In this document: one piece after another, positions 1 through 10,244 of the stretch | Numbering within the stretch: position 1 is the stretch's first letter | Layout: the number at the start of each line of letters is the position of its first letter | NCBI GenBank assembly: GCA_020851015.1 | Contig: JADZDN010000022.1 | Location: forward strand, 1 to 43,133 | Length of the DNA: 43,133 bases | Direction: 5' to 3' | Source: Alphaproteobacteria bacterium | Lineage (GTDB): Bacteria > Pseudomonadota > Alphaproteobacteria > JAEULC01 | The notes under the pieces: model-generated | The model's input: the letters and a program-made list of their open reading frames with translations, nothing else | Database searches by the model: none | Told to the model about the DNA's origin: nothing | Program-made: the position numbers and the translations under genes

Positions 1-42
1 CCGGATGGTCTTGGGATGGGCTTCCTGCGCGTCTGGATGCAT
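1..42 (-). CDS. Possible 5' end of a divergent gene, cut by the window edge
   Basis: Reading leftward from an ATG at 42 there are 14 open codons (MHPDAQEAHPKTIR) before the edge, preceded by a GGAAGA purine run. The peptide vaguely resembles the N-terminus of alphaproteobacterial aminopeptidase N, where a segment like TIRLxDYRPP often follows, but far too little is visible to assign a function. If real, bases 43-145 would hold divergent promoters for this gene and the YciI gene. It may equally be chance. Confidence 0.25.
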   Translation of the reverse strand, partial: MHPDAQEAHPKTIR

Positions 43-145
43 GGCTGGGTCTTCCGTTCCGGGGATTGCGCAAACATATAGGGCTTCGTATTGGATTGGG
101 CGAGGGGCGGCGCCGGCCGCGCCGGTCACATCAAGGAGAACGCGC

Positions 146-442
146 ATGCTCTACGTGGTGCTGCTGGAGGACGAACCGTCCAAGGCCGACGTGCGGCCGA
201 AATACCTGAAGGACCACGTGGCCTATCTGGAGACGCTGCTGGGCAGGATCCGCTCGGCCGGGCCGCTGACCGACACCCAGACGAACGCCGCGGCCGGCGG
301 CATCTGGATCGTCGAGGCGACGAGCGCGGACGAGGTGCGGAAAATGCTCGAGGCCGACCCCTTCTACAAGGCGGGCTTGCGCAAGAGCATCCGCGTCCTG
401 GCCTGGAAGCAGGTGTTCGCCGACGGCAAGAAGGTGGCCTGA
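146..442 (+). CDS. YciI-like (YCII domain) protein
   Basis: A 98-residue protein that is a single YCII domain, a ferredoxin-like alpha/beta fold found in small stand-alone proteins of mostly unknown role; some family members act on small aromatic or halogenated compounds. Visible family features are the N-terminal strand MLYVVLLED, the conserved His24 in the helix LKDHVAYLE, the central strand GIWIVEA and the ADPFYKAG segment. The ATG at 146 was chosen because AAGGAG lies at 133-138 and because the domain begins exactly there; upstream in-frame codons look non-coding. Its stop is only 8 bases before the next gene, so the two are probably co-transcribed. The true substrate is unknown. Confidence 0.85.
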   Translation: MLYVVLLEDEPSKADVRPKYLKDHVAYLETLLGRIRSAGPLTDTQTNAAAGGIWIVEATSADEVRKMLEADPFYKAGLRKSIRVLAWKQVFADGKKVA

Positions 443-450
443 GCTTTCAC

Positions 451-1119
451 ATGCCGGAGAAACTGCCGCTCCAGGCCGTGATCGTGCCGGTCACGCCGTT
501 CCAGCAGAACTGCTCGGTCGTGTGGTGCACCCGAACGATGCGCGGCGCGGTGGTCGATCCGGGCGGCGAGATCGACCGCATCCTCGAGGCGGCCGGGGAG
601 CACGGCGTCACGATCGAGAAGATCCTGGTGACCCACGCGCATTCCGACCACGCCGGCGCCGTGGCCGATCTGGCCGAGCAACTGAAGGTGCCGGTGGAGG
701 GGCCGCAGCGCGAGGATCAGTTCTGGATCGACCGCATCGAGGATTCGCGCGCGAAGTACGGCATGACCTGGTGCCGCAAGTTCACCCCCGACCGCTGGCT
801 CGAGGACGGCGACAAGGCGACGGTGGGCGAGCTCACCTTCGACGTGATCCACTGCCCCGGCCACACGCCGGGCCACGTGGTGTTCCACCACGCGCCGTCC
901 AGGCTCGCCTTTGTCGGCGACGTGATCTTCCAGGGCTCGATCGGCCGCAGCGATTTCCCCAAGGGCGACCACGCCACGCTGATCCGCTCGATCACGCAGA
1001 AGCTGTGGAAGCTGGGCGACGATGTGACCTTCGTGCCCGGCCACGGTTCGCCCTCGACCTTCGGCCAGGAGCGCCAGTCGAACCCGTTCGTGGCGGATAG
1101 GGTGTTGGCCAGGAGCTAG
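451..1119 (+). CDS. MBL-fold hydrolase, glyoxalase II-like (GloB/YcbL type)
   Basis: A 222-residue metallo-beta-lactamase-fold hydrolase. The HxHxDH signature THAHSDHAG gives metal ligands His62, His64, Asp66 and His67. Further ligands are the His of CPGHTPGHV, the Asp of FVGDVIF and the final His of VPGHGSPS. The short length and the GSIGRSDFP segment place it with YcbL-type glyoxalase II relatives, which hydrolyse S-lactoylglutathione-like thioesters, rather than with the roughly 255-residue canonical GloB. No signal peptide is seen, so it should be cytosolic. It follows the YciI gene by 8 bases. It converges on the acyl-CoA ligase gene, with a palindromic repeat between the two ends. The exact thioester substrate cannot be read from sequence. 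Confidence 0.88.
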   Translation: MPEKLPLQAVIVPVTPFQQNCSVVWCTRTMRGAVVDPGGEIDRILEAAGEHGVTIEKILVTHAHSDHAGAVADLAEQLKVPVEGPQREDQFWIDRIEDSRAKYGMTWCRKFTPDRWLEDGDKATVGELTFDVIHCPGHTPGHVVFHHAPSRLAFVGDVIFQGSIGRSDFPKGDHATLIRSITQKLWKLGDDVTFVPGHGSPSTFGQERQSNPFVADRVLARS

Positions 1120-1136
1120 CGACAGCGGCATTGCGC

Positions 1137-1300
1137 CCCCTCACCCAGCTTCGGCTAAGGCGCTGCGCGCCTAAGCCTTCGCATCCCTCTCCCCCCGCTT
1201 ACGCGGGTGGCGAGGGATTGATCCTGAAAAACCCTCGCCCCGCGCGAGCGGGGAGAGGGAGGGGCCCACCGGAGCGCAGCGCAGGTGGGAGGGTGAGGGG
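1137..1300. repeat. Dimeric palindromic intergenic repeat (family A, copy 1)
   Basis: Two inverted GC-rich units face each other between convergent genes. The outer arms CCCCTCACCC (1137-1146) and GGGTGAGGGG (1291-1300) are perfectly complementary, and each unit has internal hairpins. The right-hand unit (ACCCTCGCCC, then GGGAGAGGGAGGGGCCCA, then TGGGAGGGTGAGGG) recurs at 28,536-28,600. It is REP/BIME-like and may act as a two-way transcription barrier for the convergent genes. Confidence 0.8.
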
Positions 1301-1325
1301 TCGGCCGGCTGTCGCCGAAGCCGCG

Positions 1326-3110
<1,785 letters not shown>

Positions 3111-3199
3111 GGTTTCCCCCCAGGCGCCCGGACCGGGCTATCCTTGTCGCCCCGGCCGTGGCGACTTATATCGCCTTGGCCGCCATTGGAGGAATAGCG

Positions 3200-5017
3200 A
3201 TGCGTCGTTCGCCCGACCTCGGATCGTCCGTCCCGGCGCCGCCGGCCGCGCGGGCCAGCGTCAGCCTGCCGGAATGGAACCTGGCCGACCTCTATGGCGG
3301 CACGGACTCGGCAACGCTGAAATCCGACCTGGCGACCGCGGACAGCCGGGCGGCGGCATTCGAGCAGGAATACAAGGGCAAGCTGGCGACCTTGAGCGGC
3401 GCCGAGCTGGGCAAGGCCATCGGCGCGTACGAGGCGATCAGCGAGACCCTGTCGCGCCTGTCGTCCTTCGCCCAGCTCCTGCATGCCGGCAACATGTCGG
3501 ACGCCGAGATCGGGCGTTTCTACCAGACGATGCAGGAGCGGGTGACGGACATCTCCACGCGCACGCTGTTCTTCGCGCTCGAGGTCAACCGGATCGACGA
3601 CGCGGTGCTCGAGCGCCAGTTGGCCGATCCGGCGGCGAAGCGCTATGCGCCCTGGCTGCGCGACGTGCGCGCCTTCCGCCCGCACCAGCTCTCGGACGAG
3701 TTGGAGAAGCTGCTGCACGAGAAGTCGGTCGCCGGCCGCAACGCCTGGGTGCGCCTGTTCGACGAGACGATGGCGAGCCTCCGGTTCGAGGTCGACGGCC
3801 GCAAGCTGACCTCGACCGAGACGCTGCACCTCTTGTCGCACAAGAACCGCGACACGCGCCGCGCCGCGGGGAAATCCTTCGCCCAGGGCCTGGGCGACAA
3901 CGCGCGCACCTTCGCGCTGGTCACCAACACGCTGATCAAGGACAAGGAGATCGAGGATCGCTGGCGCGGCTACAAGCGGCCAGTATCCTCGCGCAACCTG
4001 GGCAATTTCGTCGAGGACGAGGTGGTCGACGCGCTGGTGGCGGCGATCAAGTCGTCCTATGGCGGGCTGTCGCACCGCTACTACGCGATCAAGGCGAAGT
4101 GGCTCGGCCTCGACAAGCTGGAATACTGGGACCGCAACGCGCCGCTGCCCGAGGACGACGACCGCGAGATCGGCTGGGAAGAGGCGCGCGACATGGTGCT
4201 TGGCGCCTATGGCGCCTTCTCGCCGGACCTCGCCGCCGTCGGCAAGAAGTTCTTCGACAACGCCTGGATCGACGCGCCGGCGCGCGCCGGCAAGGCGGGC
4301 GGCGCCTTCGCGCATCCCACGGTCCCCAGCGCGCATCCCTACCTTCTGTTGAACTACCAGGGCAAGGCGCGCGACGTGATGACGCTGGCGCACGAGCTGG
4401 GCCACGGCTGCCACCAGATCCTGGCGGGCGCGCAAGGCCACCTGATGGCCGACACGCCGCTGACCCTGGCCGAGACCGCCTCGGTGTTCGGCGAGATGCT
4501 GACCTTCCGCGCGCTGCTCAACAAGGAGAAGGACCCGAAGCGCCGCCGCGTGCTGCTGGCGACCAAGGTCGAGGACATGCTGAACACGGTGGTGCGCCAG
4601 ATCGCCTTCTTCGATTTCGAGACGCGCATCCACGACGAGCGCCGCAAGGGCGAATTGACGGCCGAGCGCATCGGCCAGATCTGGATGGACGTGCAGGGCG
4701 AAAGCCTGGGCCCGGCGCTGCACTTCGATGCCGAGTACCAGTACTACTGGGCCTACATCCCGCATTTCGTGCACTCGCCGTTCTACGTCTACGCCTACGC
4801 CTTCGGCGACTGCCTGGTGAACTCGCTCTACGCCGTCTACCAGGACGCCCATCCGCGCTTTGTCGAGAAGTATCTCGCCATGCTGAAGGCCGGCGGCACG
4901 CTGCGCCACAAGGAGCTGCTGGCGCCGTTCGGGCTCGACGCCACCGATCCGACATTCTGGCAGCGCGGCCTGGGCGTGATCCGCGGCTTCATCGACGAGA
5001 TCGAGGCGGCGACGTAG
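3200..5017 (+). CDS. pepF: M3-family oligoendopeptidase F
   Basis: A 605-residue zinc metallopeptidase that cleaves short peptides in the cytoplasm. An N-terminal oligo_endopeptidase helical domain is followed by the M3 catalytic domain. The zinc motif HELGH spans residues 398-402 in LAHELGHGCHQ, and the third ligand Glu lies in LAETASVFGEM. The ATG at 3200 follows an excellent ribosome-binding site (GGAGGA at 3188-3193), so an in-frame ATG at 3158 is not preferred. The length is normal for the family. The gene is divergent from the acyl-CoA ligase and is followed by an 87-base palindromic repeat. No signal peptide is present. Confidence 0.95.
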   Translation: MRRSPDLGSSVPAPPAARASVSLPEWNLADLYGGTDSATLKSDLATADSRAAAFEQEYKGKLATLSGAELGKAIGAYEAISETLSRLSSFAQLLHAGNMSDAEIGRFYQTMQERVTDISTRTLFFALEVNRIDDAVLERQLADPAAKRYAPWLRDVRAFRPHQLSDELEKLLHEKSVAGRNAWVRLFDETMASLRFEVDGRKLTSTETLHLLSHKNRDTRRAAGKSFAQGLGDNARTFALVTNTLIKDKEIEDRWRGYKRPVSSRNLGNFVEDEVVDALVAAIKSSYGGLSHRYYAIKAKWLGLDKLEYWDRNAPLPEDDDREIGWEEARDMVLGAYGAFSPDLAAVGKKFFDNAWIDAPARAGKAGGAFAHPTVPSAHPYLLLNYQGKARDVMTLAHELGHGCHQILAGAQGHLMADTPLTLAETASVFGEMLTFRALLNKEKDPKRRRVLLATKVEDMLNTVVRQIAFFDFETRIHDERRKGELTAERIGQIWMDVQGESLGPALHFDAEYQYYWAYIPHFVHSPFYVYAYAFGDCLVNSLYAVYQDAHPRFVEKYLAMLKAGGTLRHKELLAPFGLDATDPTFWQRGLGVIRGFIDEIEAAT

Positions 5018-5037
5018 CCGCGGCAATAAACGCCATG

Positions 5038-5124
5038 CCCCCCACCCTGACCCTCCCCCACAAGGGGGGAGGAGACTTTCTTTCTTCCCCCTCCTCCTCG
5101 ACGGGGGAGGGACGGGGTGGGGGT
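5038..5124. repeat. CCCCCACCC-type palindromic repeat overlapping the aarF leader
   Basis: Imperfect inverted arms lie at 5038-5059 (CCCCCCACCC then CCCTCCCCC) and 5103-5123 (GGGGGAGGG then GGGGTGGGGG), with a pyrimidine-rich centre and an inner pair around 5062-5074 and 5086-5098. It resembles family A in base character but has its own sequence. The right arm runs into the likely ribosome-binding region of the next gene. Confidence 0.75.
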
Positions 5125-5132
5125 GATTTTTG

Positions 5133-6485
5133 GTGAAGCAAAGCAGCGACGACCGCGACAGCCTGGGCGGGCGGGTGCGGCGCTATGCGCGCGTGACCAC
5201 CGCCGTCGGCGGGCTGGCCGCGCGCCTGGCGGGCGAGCGCTACCTGGGCGTCAAGCTGGACCGCGCGCGCCACGCCGAGGATCTGCGCCTGGCGCTCGGC
5301 GGCTTGAAGGGGCCGCTGATGAAGGTGGCGCAACTGATGGCCACCATCCCCGACGCGATGCCCGAGGAGTATGTCGGCGAGCTGGCGCAGCTCCAGGCCG
5401 ACGCGCCGTCGATGGGCTGGCCGTTCGTGAAAAGGCGTATGGCGAGCGAGCTGGGGCCGGAATGGCAGGCGCGCTTCGAGAGCTTCGAGCGCCAGGCGAC
5501 GCACGCGGCCTCGCTGGGCCAGGTGCATCGCGCCCGGCTGCCCGACGGTACCGACGTCGCCTGCAAGCTGCAGTATCCCGACATGGCCTCGGCCGTGGAA
5601 GCCGATCTCCGCCAGCTCAAGCTGGTGTTTGCGATCTACGAGCGCTACGACCGCGCGATCGCGACCGAGCAGATCCACGCCGAGATCGCGGCGCGGCTGC
5701 GCGAGGAGCTGGACTACGCGCGCGAGGCCAGGCACATGCGCCTCTACGCGCGGATGCTGAAGGACGAGACGGGGGTCAGCGTGCCCGCGGTGATCGCGCC
5801 GTTGTCCACGCAGCGCCTCTTGACCATGACCTGGCTGGACGGCAAGCCGCTCCTGACCGCGACCGATCTCCCCTTGGCCAGGCGCAACAAGCTGGCGCAC
5901 AACATGTTCCGCGCCTGGTACGTGCCGTTCTACGGCTACGGCGTGATCCACGGCGACCCGCATCTCGGCAACTACACGGTCCGGCCGGACCAGCACGTCA
6001 ACCTGCTGGACTATGGCTGCATCCGCATCTTCCGCCCCAGCTTCGTCAAGGGCGTCATCGACCTCTACCGCGCGCTTCGCGACGGCGACGAGGCGCTGGC
6101 GGTGCATGCCTACGAGACCTGGGGCTTCCAGCGCCTGGACAAGGCGCTGATCGATGTCCTGAACCTGTGGGCGCGCTTCGTCTACGCGCCGCTGCTCGAG
6201 GACCGCACGCGCCGCATCCAGACCAAGGAGAGCGGCACCTATGGGCGCGAGGCGGCGGAGAAGGTGCATGCCGAGCTGCGCCGGCTGGGCGGCGTCAAGC
6301 CGCCGCGCGAGTTCGTCTACATGGATCGCGCGGCGATCGGCCTCGGCTCGGTCTTCCTGCGCCTGAAGGCCGAGGTGAACTGGCACCGCCTGTTCCACGA
6401 GCTGATCGACGATTTCGACGACAAGACGCTGGCGAAGCGCCAGGCCGCGGCGCTCAAGGCCGAGGGCCTGCCGCCGCCGGCCTGA
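5133..6485 (+). CDS. AarF/ABC1/UbiB-family protein kinase-like protein
   Basis: A 450-residue member of the atypical ABC1 kinase family. Relatives support ubiquinone synthesis or lipid handling, and several have ATPase activity. Visible motifs are an N-terminal KxGQ-like element altered to KVAQ (LMKVAQLMATIPDAMP), the alanine/glycine loop ASLGQVHRARL, the ATP-anchoring Lys in VACKLQYPD, EELDYAREA, the catalytic loop HGDPHLGNY near residue 273, and DYG in place of DFG. The start is GTG at 5133 or TTG at 5130. GTG is preferred because GGGGGTGA ends 7 bases upstream, and that purine run belongs to the palindromic repeat. Other ubiquinone genes are absent nearby, so UbiB itself is not claimed. 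Confidence 0.85.
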   Translation: MKQSSDDRDSLGGRVRRYARVTTAVGGLAARLAGERYLGVKLDRARHAEDLRLALGGLKGPLMKVAQLMATIPDAMPEEYVGELAQLQADAPSMGWPFVKRRMASELGPEWQARFESFERQATHAASLGQVHRARLPDGTDVACKLQYPDMASAVEADLRQLKLVFAIYERYDRAIATEQIHAEIAARLREELDYAREARHMRLYARMLKDETGVSVPAVIAPLSTQRLLTMTWLDGKPLLTATDLPLARRNKLAHNMFRAWYVPFYGYGVIHGDPHLGNYTVRPDQHVNLLDYGCIRIFRPSFVKGVIDLYRALRDGDEALAVHAYETWGFQRLDKALIDVLNLWARFVYAPLLEDRTRRIQTKESGTYGREAAEKVHAELRRLGGVKPPREFVYMDRAAIGLGSVFLRLKAEVNWHRLFHELIDDFDDKTLAKRQAAALKAEGLPPPA

Positions 6486-6491
6486 GCGGAC

Positions 6492-7259
6492 TCAAGCCTG
6501 CTTGGCCGCGATCGTGCTGTGGAAGCGCGACAGGAAGGACTGGGTGCGCTGGTTCTTCGGGCGCACCAGCACGTCCTCGGCGGTGCCTTCCTCGACCACC
6601 TGGCCCGCGTCCATGAACACCACGCGGCGGGCGACGTCGCGGGCGAAGCCCATCTCGTGGGTGACGACGATCATGGTCGTGCCGTCGGCCGCGAGCTGCT
6701 TCATCACCTCCAGCACCTCGCCCACCAGCTCGGGATCGAGCGCCGAGGTGACCTCGTCGAACAGCATCACCTCCGGCGCCATGGCCAGCGCGCGGGCAAT
6801 GGCGACGCGCTGCTGCTGCCCGCCCGAGATCTCGCGCGGATAGCGCGTTGCCTGCTCGGCCAGGCCGACCTTGCCGAGCAGGTCGCGCGCGATCGCCTCG
6901 GCTTGCGGCCGCGCCATCTTCTTCACGATCGTCGGCCCCGCCATGACGTTCTCCAGCGCCGTCATGTGCGGGAACAGGTCGAAATGCTGGAACACCATGC
7001 CGATGCGCGCGCGGAACCGCGCCAGGTCACGCCCCTGCGGCAGGCGCTTGCCGGGGCCGAAGTCGATCGCGCGCCCGCCCACGGTCAGCACGCCGGCCGA
7101 CGGCTGTTCGAGCAGGTTGATGCAGCGCAGCAGGGTCGACTTTCCGCAACCCGACGGGCCGATGATGACCACCACCTCGCCGCGCCGCACGTCAAGCGAC
7201 ACGCCGCGCACGGCCTCGACCGCGCCGTAGCTCTTGCGCAGGCCCTCCAGCTTGATCAT
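6492..7259 (-). CDS. Polar amino-acid ABC transporter ATP-binding protein (GlnQ/HisP-like)
   Basis: A 255-residue ABC ATPase that should drive uptake of a polar amino acid across the inner membrane. It shows Walker [10 protein letters not shown] (residues 34-42), the Q-loop around [19 protein letters not shown], signature ISGGQQQRV, Walker [13 protein letters not shown] and the switch His in VVTHEMGF. The ATG at 7259 begins 4 bases after the permease stop and carries TGAGG just upstream; a TTG at 7274 would overlap the permease and give a 260-residue protein. It is the last gene of the binding protein - oxidase - permease - ATPase run. Confidence 0.95.
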   Translation of the reverse strand: MIKLEGLRKSYGAVEAVRGVSLDVRRGEVVVIIGPSGCGKSTLLRCINLLEQPSAGVLTVGGRAIDFGPGKRLPQGRDLARFRARIGMVFQHFDLFPHMTALENVMAGPTIVKKMARPQAEAIARDLLGKVGLAEQATRYPREISGGQQQRVAIARALAMAPEVMLFDEVTSALDPELVGEVLEVMKQLAADGTTMIVVTHEMGFARDVARRVVFMDAGQVVEEGTAEDVLVRPKNQRTQSFLSRFHSTIAAKQA

Positions 7260-7263
7260 CGCC

Positions 7264-7923
7264 TCAGGCGTCAACGCGCGCCTCCAGCCGCTTGGCCCAA
7301 TGGGTCCGGGGAGAGAGGATCAGGAAGTACATCACGGCCACGCTCGTGTAGACCTCGAGCGGCCGGAACGTGTCGGCCACGACGATCGAGCCGGTGTACA
7401 TCAGGTCGGGCACCGCCACGACGTAGAGCAGCGCGGTGTTCTTGAGCTGGATCACCGACTGGTTGACCAGCGGCGGGATCATGCGGCGGGTCGCCTGGGG
7501 CAGGATGATGTGGCGCATCAGCTCGCCATAGGTCATGCCCAGCGCGCGGGCGGCCTGCCACTGGCCGCGGTCGATCGAGATGATGCCGCCGCGCACGATC
7601 TCGGTCGCGAAGGCGCCCATGTAGAGGGTGAGGCCGAGGCCGGCCGCGAGCCAGGCCGGCATCTCGACCTTCAGCACGATCGGCAGCGCGAAATAGAACC
7701 ACACGATCTGGACCAGCAGCGGCGTGCAGCGGAACACCTCGACATAGGCGCGGATCGGGAAGGTGGCCCAGCGGCGGCGATAGAGCAAGGCGATGCCGCA
7801 GATCGCGCCGATCACCAGCCCGCCCAGCACCGTACCCAGCGCATAGGCCATGGTGACGCTGGCTCCTTTGAACCAGAACCACGAGTAGGCGTAGATGACG
7901 CCGAAGTCCCAACGGTAGCCCAT
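7264..7923 (-). CDS. Polar amino-acid ABC transporter permease (HisM/GlnP-like)
   Basis: A 219-residue inner-membrane permease with several hydrophobic segments, beginning near residue 18 ([19 protein letters not shown]). The EAA-type cytoplasmic loop ([19 protein letters not shown]) contacts the ATPase. Only one permease gene is present, so the channel is probably a homodimer; many related systems use two. The ATG at 7923 has GGGAGG six bases upstream. It lies 19 bases after the flavoprotein stop and 4 bases before the ATPase, so co-transcription is likely. The substrate cannot be read from sequence. Confidence 0.93.
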   Translation of the reverse strand: MGYRWDFGVIYAYSWFWFKGASVTMAYALGTVLGGLVIGAICGIALLYRRRWATFPIRAYVEVFRCTPLLVQIVWFYFALPIVLKVEMPAWLAAGLGLTLYMGAFATEIVRGGIISIDRGQWQAARALGMTYGELMRHIILPQATRRMIPPLVNQSVIQLKNTALLYVVAVPDLMYTGSIVVADTFRPLEVYTSVAVMYFLILSPRTHWAKRLEARVDA

Positions 7924-7942
7924 CGATGCCCTCCCGCCCGGC

Positions 7943-9190
7943 TCAGAACCGGTCGGGACGGAACGGGGCCAGGTCGGCGCTCGAAGGGCGCCCCGCCACC
8001 AGCTCGCCGATCAGCTTGCCGGTGATGCCCGCCAGCGCCAGGCCGATATGATCGTGGCCGAAGGCGAACCAGACGTTGGGGAAACGCGGCGAGCGGCCGA
8101 TCACCGGCTTGGAATCGGGATGCGAGGGGCGCGGCCCCATCCATTCGCTTTTCGGCTCGCCCTTCAGGCGCGGGATCAGCGCCTGGGCATGGCGGCGCAC
8201 CCTTCGGGCGATCGCCATGTCGGGCGGCGCGTCGGGGGCGGCGAACTCGGCGACGCCGGCGGCGCGGATGCCTTCCGTCATGTGGGTGACGGCGATATAG
8301 CGGTCCGCCGACATCACCGCGACGCGCAGCTTCGTCTCCTGCTCGGGGAACATCACGTGATAGCCGCGCTCGGCCTCCAGCGGCACGCGCGTGCCGAGCT
8401 CTGCGGCAAGCGGGCGCGACCACACGCCGGCGGCGATCACGATGCGCGATGCATCGATGCGGCCTTGGTCGGTCCTCACGGCGTGCGGGCCGTCGGGTCC
8501 GATCTCGAACCCGCGGACCGCGGCGCGCCGGATCTCGCCGCCGCGCTTGACGAAATCGCGCGCCAGGGCCTGGGTGAGGCGCAACGGGTCCATCACATGC
8601 GCGAGACGCGGAATATAGACCGCGCGCGCGACGGCGGGCGACAGAGACGGCTCGATCTGCCGCGCCTCGTTGCCGTCCAGCGTCTCGAAATGGATGCCGC
8701 GCCGCCGCCGCAAGTCCATCGCATAGGCCGCGCCGGCGAAGGCATCCTCGCTCTCCCAGGTCATCAGCAGGCCGCTGGGATTGATGAGTTCCTGCGCGCC
8801 CGCATCGGCGATCAGCGGATCGTAGCCCTCGTGCAGGCGGCTGAGCAGGCTGTGGCGCGCATCGGCGATCGCCTCGACCGCGCGGGGCCGCGACGCCGCC
8901 AGGAAGCGCAGCAACCAGGGCAACGCGCGCGGAAAATGGCTGGCCCGCAGTTTCAACGGCGCATCGCGGTCGAACAGCATGCGTGGCACCTTCTTCAGCA
9001 CGCCGGGCAGGCCCAGCGGCACGCAGGACGCGATGCCCAGGTTGCCGGCGTTGCCGAAGGAGGCGCCTTCGCCCGGACCGCCGCGGTCGAGCAGGCGGAC
9101 CCTGAACCCTTCGCGTTGCAGGTAGAGCGCGCAGCACGTGCCGACGACCCCGGCGCCGATGACGGTCACGTCGCGATCGGATGCAGCCAT
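7943..9190 (-). CDS. FAD-dependent D-amino-acid dehydrogenase-like oxidoreductase (DadA family)
   Basis: A 415-residue DAO-fold flavoprotein. The Rossmann motif VIGAGVVGTCCALYL occupies residues 10-24, followed by the dinucleotide-binding strand RVRLLDRG. The middle resembles D-amino-acid dehydrogenase small subunits, and the C-terminal GHDHIGLALAGITGK is the usual second FAD contact. Such enzymes deaminate D-amino acids or N-methylated amino acids and pass electrons to the quinone pool. The start at 9190 (MAASDRDVTVIGAG) gives the normal short lead; an upstream start at 9232 adds a basic Pro-rich tail that looks non-coding. Its place inside a transporter operon suggests the imported compound is its substrate, which is inference. 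Confidence 0.87.
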   Translation of the reverse strand: MAASDRDVTVIGAGVVGTCCALYLQREGFRVRLLDRGGPGEGASFGNAGNLGIASCVPLGLPGVLKKVPRMLFDRDAPLKLRASHFPRALPWLLRFLAASRPRAVEAIADARHSLLSRLHEGYDPLIADAGAQELINPSGLLMTWESEDAFAGAAYAMDLRRRRGIHFETLDGNEARQIEPSLSPAVARAVYIPRLAHVMDPLRLTQALARDFVKRGGEIRRAAVRGFEIGPDGPHAVRTDQGRIDASRIVIAAGVWSRPLAAELGTRVPLEAERGYHVMFPEQETKLRVAVMSADRYIAVTHMTEGIRAAGVAEFAAPDAPPDMAIARRVRRHAQALIPRLKGEPKSEWMGPRPSHPDSKPVIGRSPRFPNVWFAFGHDHIGLALAGITGKLIGELVAGRPSSADLAPFRPDRF

Positions 9191-9242
9191 CTCAGGAAAC
9201 CCCGGCGGGGGCCGTCGGCGGGCGACGGCCATCTGGGAAGGG

Positions 9243-9272
9243 GCGCCCCCGCCGCCGCGGCGACGGGGGCGC
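9243..9272 (-). terminator. GC-rich hairpin between binding-protein gene and dehydrogenase gene
   Basis: Perfect 9-base arms GCGCCCCCG (9243-9251) and CGGGGGCGC (9264-9272), extended inward by further pairs, lie 8 bases after the binding-protein stop. There is no clean U-run, so it is more likely an mRNA-stabilising or attenuating hairpin that raises the binding protein above the downstream genes, as is common in ABC import operons. Confidence 0.5.
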
Positions 9273-9280
9273 GATGCGGA

Positions 9281-10126
9281 TCATTTCGGCGAGAACGACA
9301 CCGTCGAGGGGATTTCCGTGATCCCGGCCGTGCCCAGCGAATCGAGCATGCGCTGCTCGTTGTGCCCCAGCAGGATGTTCCACTCCGCCCAGCGGTCGAG
9401 GAATTTCTGCCAGCGGTTGTCGTCCTCCAGGCGCAGGCCGATATAGCCGGGCAGGGCCACGCGCGGCGACGGATTGACGAATTCGCCCAGGTCGGGGTTC
9501 TTGCTCTTGGCGATCATGCTGGAAAGCACGGTGGTGGTGAAGGCGTCGGCCCGGCCCGAGGAAACCGCCAGGATAATCTGCGAAAGCTCCTTCATTTCGA
9601 CGCGCGTGGCCTTGGGCGCCATCTTCCGCAGGATCACCTCGTCGGCCGAACCCGTCATCACCGCGACCTTCACGTCCGGCTTGTTGTAGTCGGCCCAGGT
9701 TTTGCCCTTGAACTTCGGGTTGTTCACCGTCACCCATTCGATCCAGTAGATCGGGCCGGCGAAGTCGATCGACGCGGCGCGCTTCGGCGTCGCCTGCAGT
9801 CCGGCGTGGAAGTCGATCTTGTTGGACTGCAGCGCCAGCACCACCTCGCCCCAGCCACCCACCTCGACCGGCTCGAGCTTGACGTCGAGCTCCTTGGCGA
9901 TGTCCTTGCCCATCTCGACCAGCGCGCCCTTCCATTCGCCGCTGGCCTTGTCGCGGACGTAGTAGGGCGGGTAGTCGAACACGCCCATGCGAACCTTGCC
10001 GGTCTTCCTGATCTGCTCCCAGGTCGATTCCACCTTCTGCTGCGCATCGGCCGCGGTTGCGATGCCGAACGCCAGAACGGCGGCGCCGACCGCCGCCAGC
10101 GCGACGCGAATCCTGCGAATGCCCAT
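9281..10126 (-). CDS. Periplasmic substrate-binding protein of an amino-acid ABC transporter (SBP family 3)
   Basis: A 281-residue bacterial solute-binding family 3 protein. A Sec signal peptide (basic MGIRRIR, hydrophobic core, cleavage after the ADA at about residue 28) sends it to the periplasm. The mature part starts with the typical GKVRMGVFDYPPYYV, followed by GALVEMGKDIAKEL, DFHAGLQATPKRAASIDFAGPIY and a second-lobe VAVMTGSADEVIL. The ATG at 10126 has GGGGAG eight bases upstream. It is the first gene of the import operon. Acidic and aromatic ligand positions fit a polar amino acid, but specificity cannot be read. Confidence 0.93.
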   Translation of the reverse strand: MGIRRIRVALAAVGAAVLAFGIATAADAQQKVESTWEQIRKTGKVRMGVFDYPPYYVRDKASGEWKGALVEMGKDIAKELDVKLEPVEVGGWGEVVLALQSNKIDFHAGLQATPKRAASIDFAGPIYWIEWVTVNNPKFKGKTWADYNKPDVKVAVMTGSADEVILRKMAPKATRVEMKELSQIILAVSSGRADAFTTTVLSSMIAKSKNPDLGEFVNPSPRVALPGYIGLRLEDDNRWQKFLDRWAEWNILLGHNEQRMLDSLGTAGITEIPSTVSFSPK

Positions 10127-10244
10127 GATCTGCTCCCCGTGTGACCCGCCGTTCGCACCGCTTGCCCGATCGGGCGGGCGGCTCGCCGGCCCTGCCTCGT
10201 GACGGTAGGAGGCGCGCCCTGTCGGCGTCAAGCCGAGCGGGCGC

